Positions 12,308 to 24,300 of a DNA stretch of 64,000 nt are shown here, piece after piece (within the stretch, counting starts at the first letter, position 1; the number at the start of each line of letters is the position of its first letter). The position numbers were made by a program, and so were the translations under genes. A model generated the notes under the pieces. That model saw only the letters and a list, made by a program, of their open reading frames with translations. It was not told the origin of the DNA and searched no databases. Origin of the DNA: Channa striata (lineage: Eukaryota; Chordata; Actinopteri; Anabantiformes; Channidae); the NCBI GenBank assembly GCA_033026295.1, contig CM065168.1:34856875-34920874 (forward strand). The letters are read 5' to 3'.

Positions 12308-15300
12308 TTAGTCAAATCCTTGCCAGTCACTCTGCTCAGAGTCGTACTCCAACTCCACCCCAATACAGCGAACTCCCTCCAGCAGCATTGGTGTACCATG
12401 GTGACGATCTAGGTAAAAAAGCAGAGAAAGCAAAGAGATTATCTTCCTAATATAATGTACAGTTTAAATTGAAACAAAGACTAGTAAACTAGCTAAGCTG
12501 TTTTGGGCCTAAACTGATTGACTCATCCCAGTTTAGAGCTGATACCATTCTGGTTTGCAATCTTTCAAAGATGAACTTATATGTGTAACTACGGCCAGAA
12601 AAGGAATCACAACATTTGGTGAAGGTAATGCCGATAGTGCTCTAAGATTTTGTGCTCTTTCCACTAAACTCCCCCTGGCTGTTAAACCCCGTATTAATAT
12701 CAAAATGTAAATACAGCATACAGAGCTCAACTCTCCTATTAAAAATGTGACAGCAAACATTATCAATCAGAGGAAAGATTAATGGAGAAACAAACAGTTT
12801 TTGATCAACAGTCATGTGTTTGTGCTAATCAGTTATTAGTAGCTGCTTATCCTGTTTAGGGAGGTGGGGCTGAAGCCATACGGACGTGTGGTTTGTATCC
12901 TGGACAGGTCCCCAGTCTATCTCAGGGCCGACACAGATAGACAACCATTCACACTTATTTTGTAACACTTTGCTTCTTAGTGACAGTGATAATGGTGCCA
13001 TATTTAAGTGCAATCATTATTTGTCTATTGACAACCGTAACACATAATTTAATATACAAATATGATAAACAAGACATTTAAGTGCAAACGTGGGGTACAA
13101 TGGTGCTAAAATAAGCAATAAGAAAAAAGGGATTCCAAATTTAAAACCAGTGGTTTTAAATTTCAAACCACCAGTGTAACTCTAAAAAAGCTGGTTTCTT
13201 GTTTTGGTGTGTACAGAAAAAAATGTGTTTTCAGTTGACTGTTAGTGTTATATGTGTCCCCAGACAGGTGGTGGCAGTAGCACAGCACTTCTTACCATTA
13301 AAAGCAGTTAGAATTCATTGAAAATAATGTGCTCTGCTGGTTCACTGCTTGCTCTGTAATAACACTATCATTATCGTTTTTTAAAAGAGCACCTAGTCAG
13401 TTGGCCTTTTTATACAACAACTCTTCTTATTGACAGCAACACCGGCAAATGCTGCCCCATTGATCTTTTTACACAGCTGCTGTCATTCCACTAATAGATG
13501 CTGAAAGGACACATCCATATTTTCAGGTGTGTCTTGAAACAACAGTAAAGTTCCCATATAATTAATAGAAGAAGTCTTATGTGCCTGCAATTATTTCTCC
13601 TGTTCACACCGGCCAAGAAAACATCTCCTCTGAATGCCCCTTTAATGGGCGTTCAGGAGTACAAAAAATCCACAGTCCTTGTCCCGTTCAAAAATTAATT
13701 AAAATCTGTATCTAAAGCTAAAAGGATGGTTCCAAATTCTTTTTAGCATGAAAGGCCTTTCGTGTGTGTTTCCCAGTTGCATTGCAGTAGAAAGTAAGAA
13801 AAGAGGTAATCATGACCTAAAAATGCTGCAAATTTAGAAGCTATTTATTTAATGACTGATTTGAAACTAAAACCTTTCATTGTCATGAGATAAACTTTTT
13901 CATTTGTTTTTGAACAGAGGGAGGAGTGAGGCCTCAATTATTACACCTTTTCAAAGCCAGGATTAATAGGAGCAATCGCTAAAACCTCTTTTTCAGGACA
14001 GTGGAAAAAAACGTGAAAAGAACGTGTCCTCTTAAAATGACATCCAGCATGACATAGAACAACACAACTACTGCACATGTAATGCGCATCATTTTCAAAG
14101 AAATTACATTGGATAAGCCAAGTACTGAAGCGCTATTCCTAGGTCTGAACATTTACAACGAGATTAAGACACAACCTTGTTGTGCATGTTCAACGTCTTG
14201 ATAGTTATGGTTACAGATTCAGTTTCCTTAAGTTGAATGTACACAGACTAATGCAGACATATTGTGAAAGACTCTTGTATGACAAAAGTACAGGAACAAA
14301 AGTTAAGTAGAATGAAGAGAGAGTTAAGGTGTCATGTGCCTGTGCTAAAAGCTAATGTACACTGTCGTGTGTACAAAGTATCTCCTGGCATTCGTATTGT
14401 TTCATTTACGTTTTTACATAAAAAGTGCTGAAACAGATGTGTGAAAATTAGCTGGAAAGCTCTTTACTCACTTGTTTCTTGTCAGTATCGGAAAACAGAA
14501 AACATGCCATTTCCTAATAAGACATCAAAAAGGCCTGGACCTATTCTTCCATCGGACAGCTACTTCTGATGTAGCATATATTTCCTGAACATATACAACA
14601 TATAAGCCTGGCTTCTGTAACCTAAGTTTTGATGTGCTTTTGCAACTCTAGTTTACATCCTGGTTCAAAATTTTTTGTCACGCACACTTCAAACAACAAA
14701 AACACATTAGTGGTTCATTGCCTGCAACGCGGGAGGCCGGGGTTCGATTGTCGGCCAATGCAAAAAACTTTTTCCTGTTCCTCCACTGGGTGCACATGGC
14801 TACAAAAGTCTGGGCTAGCTGCCCATTCATTTTCAATAGCAAGCCAAAACTCTATGAAAATGTACAAGGGTGGGCACTGAGACTTGTTCTCTGTGGGATC
14901 TATTAAATGACTATATCACAAACATCGAGTATTTATTGTAGCCTAATTGCTCTTCTAAGCTACCGGCCTGAGACTCGCTTTGGAGTTTCGCCTTTAAGAG
15001 GTGCCTGAGGCCAACAGAGAAGGTAATTATGGGTAACTGTAGGCCACAGTGGCTTGCAGAGGCTGACATGCCAACCAACAACAAACCAATAACCACCCAA
15101 CCCCCTCTAAGAGAAAGGAAGCCCAAGGTTAGGAAGAACACAGGCCCAGATCATATTAGTACCGGGATCCTAAACACTATAGGAAGTACAAATTACAGTT
15201 TATAAGCCATGCATTGTGTACATCATGTGAAGTAGAGGGTAACTGGAGAGAAAGAGTTTTTCCTCAAACACCTCCTCCTTAGTATCAGATTACATGGAGT

Positions 15301-18300
15301 CCAAGACCCTACCATAAAATGCAGGAAACCTCCCGTGTGGAATTAGGTGGACAGGCTAGGTATTTAACAATCACAATACATATTTATTTTTGAAACAATT
15401 TAGTTCTAAAGATTTTTCACGTCTTCTACAGGTGGTCTGCTCTCGCCCTATTCTGTTCCATTTTTTCAGTTGCATTGGTGGTTCAGTGGTAGAATTCTCG
15501 CCTGCCACGCGGGAGGCCCGGGTTCGATTCCCGGCCAATGCACAACACAATCATTTTTGGTACATGTAATGTACATTGTTTTCAAAGACATGACTGAATA
15601 AGCCACTGAATATTTGCAACATGAATAAGACGTAAACTTGTTGTGCATGTTCAACATCTTGATGGTCATGGTCACAGATTCAGTTTTTCTTAAGTTGAAT
15701 GTACAAAGAGTAATGCAGAGATATTGTGAAAGACTCTTGTATGACAAAAGTAGAATGAAGAGAGTTAAGGTGTCATGTGCCTGTGCTATAAGCTAATGTA
15801 CATTGTCGTGTGTACAAAGTCTCTCCTGGCATTCGTATTGTTTCATTTACATTCTTGTACATAAAAAGTGCTGAAACAGATGTGTGAAAATTAGCTGGAA
15901 AGTTCTTTACTCACTTGTTACTTGTCAGTATCTGAAAGTAACGAGTGAGTAAAGAACTTTCTAGTTCTAGTAGCTGACCGATGGAACTGCTACTTCTGAT
16001 GTAGCATATATTTCCTGAACATATACAACATGTAGGTCTGGCTTCTGAAACCAAAGTTTTTAATTATTTGTTTAAAATTATAAACCCAATAGTATAACTC
16101 TAGTTTATATCCTGGTTGCAGACTCTTCTGAGTCTCCATAACATGCATGAACCCTCCGTGTGAAAGTGAGAGGACACACCTGGTATTTAACCGTTAAAAT
16201 AGGTGAGGTGTGGACTGAAACACATCTCAGGCCACGGAGAGGGTGGGGATGTTTGACAGGCCATGGGTGACAGGCCATGGGTGACCAGACCTGGGCAAAT
16301 GAATTAAATCTGTTCTTTAACAGATTTGATTCTATCCAGTCCCCAGCCCCCATTCACACGGCCCGTCTTCACACCGCTCCAGTCCAGTCGTCTCCACCCA
16401 GCTGCAGCTCTTCACACCTCAGCTCCATGCAGACCACTCTGCCCCTCCTCTCACTGTCACAGAGAGCTCCCAACAACCCACAGCTCCAGACCAGTCACCG
16501 CCCACCCCCCTCTGCCTCACTGTGGACCAGGTTACGAGAGAGTTAAGGAAGAGTTGTGGACTGGTGTGAGAACAATTATTTGTTCCTGAACACCAGTAAG
16601 ACAAAGGAGTTAGTGCTTGACTTCAGACAGAACCCTCCACCACACACACCAGTGAGCATCCAGGGCTCATTTAAATACCTGGGTGTCCACCTAAACAAAA
16701 AACTGGAGTGGACAAACAACACATTTTTATTGTGTATTAAACCAGATGTTGCAATACTCATCTGTTATATTTTCCTATGTAAATATGTATATATTTGTAT
16801 GTCTTTTTTTGCCTTTTCAGTTAAACTATAATTCACATTGTTCTGTGCAGATTCAGTGTTCTTTGTCTATGGCCGCTGAAGCACAAGAATTTCCCCACTG
16901 TGGGATTAATAAAGTTCTATTCTATTCTAATACACACTTATTTTCCTACAATTTAAATGAAGATTTTTTTCAAACTACAATGGTTCAAATCGCCCCTAGG
17001 ACCTCTTCTAAGCACTTCTAAGTCTCCATAATGCAGGAACCCTATTTAGCAATTAAAATACACATTTATTTTCCTACAATTGTAATTGTACTTTGTAATT
17101 GTACTTTCAAACCACAATTCTTCAACTCGTCACTGGGACGTATAGCCGTTCTACTCTCGCTCGATTTAAATTCTCAAATCAGTTGCATTGGTGGTTCAGT
17201 GGTAGAATTCTCGCCTGCCACGCGGGGGCCAGTCGCGTATAGGTGGAAGCCAGTGACAGCCAATGAAAATGCAGCCTTTTTATGCTGTCCAAGGTGCTGA
17301 ACCGCTCTCTCACCAAGCTGCGCTTCACCTGTATTTTAACTTAGAGGCAGGTTCGATTCCCACTTATGGCAAAGTCTGTTATATTGAACTAGCACTTTTT
17401 ATCATTAATAATCAATTACTATGCATTATTCACATATCTTAATGATAAAAGAAGGCAATAATGAATTAAATTTTGTTTACTGCCCAGTCTTAACAGTAAC
17501 ATCCATGATATTGGGGGAAACAAATCAATTTGCATATTACAAAATTTGTCACACAGAGGCATTTTGTTTAAGTGTGCATTGAGCCCTATATCAACATAGG
17601 AGACATTGAACTTATCCTAAACTTATCCTAGATGGATCCCAAACCTCTCCTCATTGCTGTGTCTGCTCCTTTGTCAACTGACACTCCAACAATTTCCTCT
17701 TACAGTAAATGTTGCAGAAAAAGTTTGTTATTGACTATAAACTGGAACAAACATGTTTGTAAATGCAATGAAATTGTGATTAATTAACAGCACATAATAG
17801 TAAGCAGATTAAACAAAAAATGGATACAAGTATATACAATATATACAATACACGGCCCCTATCTTGTCATTTTCCCTTTTCCACGTCCCATCGCTGTCTT
17901 TCCATCTCATAAAAAGGAGACTTCTGAAAGTCTTTCCAGTTCATCTCCTTCTCCATCCCATGATCTTTATACAAGGAAAACACTTTTGAGGGATAGTAAA
18001 TGTACTTCCCCACCATTCCAGGAAAGCCTGTGTGATTATGAGGGCTGTTTGGGCCCTGCTTCAGCTCCAATTTACAGACACTTGCGACCTGTGTGCTGAG
18101 ATTCAGTTCTTTTCCTTTTCTGCTGCCCTCTCTCCTCCACTTTTTTCTTTGTGGCATCCAGTTCACTTGCGACCTGTGTGCTGAGATTCAGTTCTTTTCC
18201 TTTTCTGCTGCCCTCTCTCCTCCACTTTTTTCTTTGTGGCATCCAGTTCCCGCTGAAAGAACTTGGTAGCTGCAAAGTCCTGAAATGGCATTTTGGGGTT

Positions 18301-21300
18301 CGTAAGCCCTTCGGCAGCATACATTTTAAAAACCTTTGTGGAGCAGTAGAAATATCTGACAGGACCTTGCTGGTAAAAAAAGTGGATAGATGAACTGTCA
18401 GACTCATATTTGGATTTTGGCTGTCCACAGGAAAGACAGGTTTTTGTCTGTTTCTTTTTTTGTTCAGGCTGTTGTTGTTGTTGTTGTTGTTGTTGCTGCT
18501 GCTGTTTCTCCATGATGCCCTGAACAATTTTTTCAATTGACTCTTGGGTTAGAGTTGTAGCGAGGGGCTGAACAGGTGGAGCTGGATTAACAACAGCGAC
18601 AGGCATAGTGACAACTGGCACAGTGGTGGTCTCACTCCCCTCTGTCAGAGAGTGCCAGAGTTGCTGCCTTTCTTTTCTGGGCTTGTGTTTAATGAGGAGC
18701 TGGTGTTCATTAGCTTGCTCAAGTGTTTTATGTACTGACTGATGTGTAATTTGGTAGTTGGGTGGAGCATGCTGTTTGGGTTCCCACAGGAGCTGTGCAC
18801 TAGAGCTGAATAATCTTGGTCCACAAGCTTCAGCATATCTTTCTGTTTATTGAGAAGGTCATCAATAATCTTCTTCATAGGGGCTGGCCAGCGTTTGTGG
18901 TCTAAAACAAAGACTCTTCCACCAGTCTTCACAGGTCCAGTGCGAGCAGCAGTTGGTGAGGATCGCAAGGGCAGAGGAGGTGGGTATGTGCCCTCTGTAA
19001 TAACAAAAGACAAGAGCTCAATTAGTCAATCTGGGCCAGGTGGAAAGAACTAACACAATCAACAGTTGTCGGTTAAGGTTTTTTCAATAAACGCATTGTC
19101 ACTGTGTCTATGTAAAAGACAAAAAAAGAAAACATTTTTTTAAAGTGTACACTACTTGTCATATGTTTACCTGGCTGAGGCTGAGAAACATCATCAGCGG
19201 GTGGAGATACAGAAAAGTGAAACAGCTTTGTCGGAGCCAGAGAGGATGTCTGAGAAAGCTTTGATTGGGTTGCGGGTTTGCTGCTTTGAGGAGGTGGACA
19301 GGGACCATGGGTATAGCCTGTTTAGGTCCGGTGTTTATCCCAGTCTAAAGGAACTGGACGGCAACCAGGCTCAACATACTCCAAGCCAAACTTCTCCCCA
19401 GTGTCTGTGTTAGAAAGTTGCAAAGCTGGATACTTCTCTTTCCCTAGCACCTGTTCAGAGACCACATTAAGATCTGCAATCAAAGCTGGGTCAAAGGCAG
19501 CTGGAAGGCAAACACCTGGCTGTTTCAGGTCCACCAGACGTTTGTAATTCCACCGTGCCACCCCTGTCATCCCCTGAGCTTGAAACAGCTCTGAGGATAC
19601 CCGCGTTCCAGTGGCCCACTGAGCCTGATGGAAGTGGTAACCCTCCTGTTGAGATGTGCCTCTGATGGGGATCCAAACAGAGACTTTAGCTCCTTCCCCC
19701 TGCACATGGTTCAACTGCACTGTTCCTCCATACATGTACAAGATCCCACCTTCCACCTCAGGATCACTTAGACAACCACGCAGGATGTGCACCACTGAGG
19801 CTGTCCTTGCTGTGCCCCTCGGCCATGAAAACTCCTGCCGCCTCTTCTTTTTGCTGGTTTTTGACAAGGTAGATGACATATCCCACATGACTTCCCCTTG
19901 TACTTCCCAAATTGCAGGATGTATTCTCCCAACACTTCAGTTTTGTCTGAGGCGTCCCCTCCTCTCCGACGGACCACAGTGTGGGCATTTTCTCTGACAA
20001 GCTCTTCCCGCATAGGTGCAGACCTGTCCTGTAGAGACGGGTTGTCTTTAATCAGTCTGGCTGCATCTGAGGGATCTTGACGGAGATAGCCAAGTGGTCC
20101 CTTGCGAAAAACAACCAGCATTCTTCCAGGAAAAAAGTTTTGTTTGTGCATTTCACCTGTCAAGAAGAAAGAAAACAGGTATCAGTTATGTTGACAGGTA
20201 TTTGCTCAAGGGAAAATGGGGATAAACACAATTTGCAGATCTTGGAGACAGTATCTACTAACTATTAAACGTTTATAATGCATAGACTAGGGCAGGTATT
20301 ACACAGCTATTCAAAACAAACAGCACGTGCAGTGCCGTTAGCCACTGATTGTGATGTTCTCACCACTAAAACAAGGAGTACGTGAGAGTAACGTGTCCAG
20401 CTGCGTCAATTTAAACGCAGCCGGGCCGGTGCAACACGGCTTATCTGCGCATTTCAAACGGGCCACGTGAAATAATTTTCTGTATCTACCTACATCAGTT
20501 TGTTCCATCGGTAAAGGAACTTTAAATGTCCGTATAAATTGTCTGTATTTAAATGTCCGTTAACACACAGCAAGGAGCGGATACCAAATGTAAAACACCA
20601 CGGAAAGTAACTTTAACGCCGAGTCGGCGGAGTCGTGAGCGTTATACACCGTCCGCAACAGTCAACTCCCAAACAACTACTTCTACACCGTTAAAGTCAC
20701 ACACAAACGTACAACGACAGTGCCGCCTTCGTTCCTCGTTTACATTTTCATTCATTTAAGTGAATTCAAGTCAACATAAATTAAATGAACTTACCGTGTC
20801 GACGACGTTCAAACTCGCTGAGGGCAACTCGGGTCGTCGGTGTCTCTTCAAACAATGAATTCACAGACGCCGGTGAGAGAAAGCAGTAGTTTCCGAAAAG
20901 TCGCCCCCACAGCGCATACTGGCGGCCGCGAAAATATTACATCCGTAGTGGTTTAGCACTACCATTGAAAATGAATGGGAAACGGTTTAGGGCGATTTAG
21001 CTAAAGAATCCCCGGCTGCCGCGCGGGAGGCCCGGGTTCGATTCCCGGCCAATGCATAACACATTCTTTTTTTCCCCCCAACCCTTGTTTTTGTCTTTGG
21101 TTTGGCAAAAGAAAGACAAAAGGTAAATCAGCACTTGAAACTACCACAACCCTCCGCCTTGATAATTTGGCTGGGATCCCTGCCCCTAGGGTGACCCTTG
21201 ACAGCCAACGAACTACTGATTCACACATTGCCACATCCATTTTTGTCTTCTTCTAGATCTACACAACAGTCTTTTAAATGACAGAGAGGCCCTACACACT

Positions 21301-24300
21301 GCACACGCCTTCTGTGTAGACATAACACTAACTGCTGAGATAGAGTTTAATCTGTTGATCTGTCATACAATCCTCAGTAACACAGACATCTGGGCAGATG
21401 TTGAGGTCATGCTCTATGTGTAAAATAAACACTCATCAACAACAGCCATCCATCTGCAAGCAGACAAATCCATGCATATTAAAATGCGCACACTTGCTCT
21501 ACTATATTTACACTGACAGATGAAAAAACACATATGCACCCTCTACCTTAATCTCCATTGGAAGCCACAAACACAGTGCAAATTTGTTACAAATGCAAAT
21601 AACTTTTTCCTGTTCTGGGTGCACATGGCTCTAAAACTCTGGCCCAACTGTAGCTCCCTATTCATTTTCAATAGCAAGCCAGCTGTGTGTTTTATTTGTA
21701 ACAGGAGACCAACTGCTTGATGCGAAAGTTTAAAAAGGCCGAACTCTATGAAAATACACAAGGGTGTTGTTCTCTGTGGGATCTATTAAATATCACAAAC
21801 ATCAAGTATGAATTGTAGCCTAATTGCTCTTCTAAGCCCTTCTGAGTCTCCATAAAATGCAGGAACCCTCCGTGTGGAAGTGAGAGCACAGTCTAGGTAT
21901 TTAACAATTAAAATACACATTTATTTTCCAATAATTTGAGCGAAACTACTTTCAAACCACAATGCTTCAATTCGTCTCTACAGCTGTTCTACACCCGCTC
22001 GATTCAAATTCCCAGATCAGTTGCATTGGTGGTTCAGTGGTAGAATTCTCGCCTGCCACGCGGGAGGCCCGGGTTCGATTCCCGGCCAATGCATAAACAT
22101 TCTTTTTTCCCCCCAACCCTTGTTTTTGTCTTTGGTTTGGCAAAAGAAAGACAAAAGGTAAATCAGCACTTGAAACTACCACAACCCTCCGCCTTGATAA
22201 TTTGGCTGGGATCCCTGCCCCCTAGGGTGACCCTTGACAGCCAACGAACTACTGATTCACACATTGCCACATCCATTTTTGTCTTCTTCTAGATCTACAC
22301 AACAGTCTTTTAAATGACAGAGAGGCCCTACACACTGCACACGCCTTCTGTGTAGACATAACACTAACTGCTGAGGTGGAGTTTAATCTGTTGATCTGTC
22401 ATACAATCCTCAGTAACACAGACATCTGGGCAGATGTTGAGGTCATGCTCTGTGTGTAAAAATAAACACTCATCAACAACCGTCGCCATCCATCTGCAAG
22501 CAGACACATCCATGCATATCAAAATGCGCACACTTGTTCTACTATATTTACACTGACAGATGAAAAAACACATATGCACCCTCTACCTTAATCTCCATTG
22601 GAAGCCACAAACACATTGTCTAAGCCAGTATCCAACACCCATTTAAGCTGAGAAAGTGCAAATTCGTTACAGGCTTTGCTCTGCTGCAAACAGTTTAAAA
22701 AATGTAGAAATCAATACAATACAGCTTGAATGGAGGAGTTCTGTTGTGGCTGAACAGCTACAGAAAATCTTTTCCTTTTTTTGCCCAATAACAATTCTGG
22801 TAATTTCTTTTAATATGATTTCATTATAAAAACTGTACATACATTTAACCTTTTTGTTGTTGGTGCTTAATATATGACTTGAGGTGAAGTGTTAAAGTGA
22901 CTTTGACCTTAGATAAAGACTAACCAGAAGGAGGCAGCAGTGTGCTGGTGGAGATAATGTAACTTTCCTCATTTGTCCATTACAACCAAAACTAAAGGTG
23001 GCAGAAAAGTTGCTTTGGATAAAAGCATCTACTAAATGTAAATGTTATATTCTCAAGAGATTTTTCCCTTTTAAAGGATTATTCTGTTTTGCACCAATTA
23101 GTGACAGGCAATTTAAAAACCTCTCTCTCTCTCTAGACACTGTCCGGAGATGCATTGTACACATCATACACAAGCGTCAGGATAAAACTCTTAATTTCAG
23201 TGAGCAGTCAGCACAAATGGAAGCCACAAAATGATAAAAATGAAGACAGCACATCAAAGCCATGACCTAAAAAAAAAAACGTTCTGCATCACGCCCATTT
23301 GCTCTACGGAGACCCAGCTCTTAAAATAAGTTATAACTGAGCATGCCAGGAGCCTGCTGTAGCTAGTGTAGATAGTTACACTAACATTAGAATACAGTTG
23401 GGATGTCAAGGTTTAGATGCTGTACATGCTGCATGTGAATATTGACTGTTCCAGCTGTGCAAATTTCAAAAAAATTAAATGAAGCAAACATTTAGAATCT
23501 TAATTGCATTTAAACTAAAGTAACAACCTGTTTGGAAAATGAAATGGGGTTAAAATAAAAGAGTAAAATAAATACTCAAGTACAGTGTAGACACCTGTAA
23601 ATTGCACTTACATAAGTAACAAGGTATTTTTAATTTATTATTGGCATAGGTCTGCCTAAATGTAAGTGTTTGGAAGCTTTTATTCCAACCCCAGTTCCAC
23701 AAAAGCTGTGAATCTGCCTAAAAGGTCAATAAAAAAAGAATGAATTCTGTTTTTATTTACATTTGCACACATTTACACAGCACTCCAAATTTCCTAGAAG
23801 AGGGGTTGTACTTTTCCATGCAAAGGTCTCATAACCCGTCTCATGATCCCATAACCCAGAGTGATACATTTACCAGTTAAAATGTAAATAATATTTTTTT
23901 GTTTAGCTTCTTGCTAAAATCCATAATTATCCAAAATAAGTCACTTATTACTCTTTGGTTTCCTAGCAACTGCCTTTTGACATCCAAAAGTTCACAACCT
24001 TTGTGAACGAAATTAATAAGCCCTGCAGAATTACTCAATTTACAGCCTCAAGTGTGATGCAACATTAGACGTTTACATAGACTGGCAAAATGACATTACA
24101 GTGTATTGATAAAGTAATCTTACCCATGACTCTAGCGTGAACTTTGACTCGGACACAGACATCTTCGTTGGTCTCACTCAGCAGGAGCACCTCCTCGCAC
24201 AGAACTCCCTCCTGCTGAGCCATGTACTCGCACGTTACCTTGAGACCTCCTGACAACACACAAGCGGAGAAAAACAAAAGAGGGGGAAAGATTGGGTTTC

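Larger units (their letters stand above)
17867..20156 (-). pseudogene. transposon-like, intron-containing gene of unknown function (frame-disrupted)
   Basis: Minus-strand gene model: a non-coding exon ending at 20795 (ACG|GTAAG), exon 2 at 19171-20156 (acceptor CTTGACAG, ATG at 20151) and exon 3 at 17867-18994 (acceptor TTATTACAG, stop TGA at 17867). Exon 2 encodes MHKQNFFPGRMLVVF, LQFGKYKGKS, GYVIYLVKNQQK, WIPIRGTSQQEG, FGLEYVEPGCRPV. Exon 3 encodes TGGRVFVLDHKRWPAP, a polyQ run, a two-Cys motif CLSCGQPKSKY, RYFYCSTKVFKMYAAEGL, and a C-terminal second copy of that theme (KYIYYPSKVFSLYKDHGMEKEM). From memory this resembles a multi-copy family of uncharacterised fish proteins with transposon-like dispersal; I cannot name it securely and see no DDE or RT motif. 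The frame shifts at about 19888-19892 (apparent loss of several codons), within 19770-19860, and at 18670-18676 (one missing base). An 85-bp tandem duplication adds a further shift. Likely a decayed copy, though some shifts may be sequence errors. Confidence 0.6.
12409..24123 (-). other. adissp last intron, 11.7 kb
   Basis: Large intron. Parts 12410-14000 and 22660-24120 hold no recognisable exon, apart from dispersed-repeat pieces at 12829-12960 and 23005-23045. The middle (14.07-22.66 kb) holds repeated tRNA-Gly units, a LINE fragment and the transposon-like gene, listed separately. Confidence 0.8.

Noticed and set aside
15466..15747. Minus-strand frame containing WPGIEPGPP
   Set aside because: That peptide is the antisense translation of the tRNA-Gly gene; the same holds for frames at 21001-21240 and 21967-22182.
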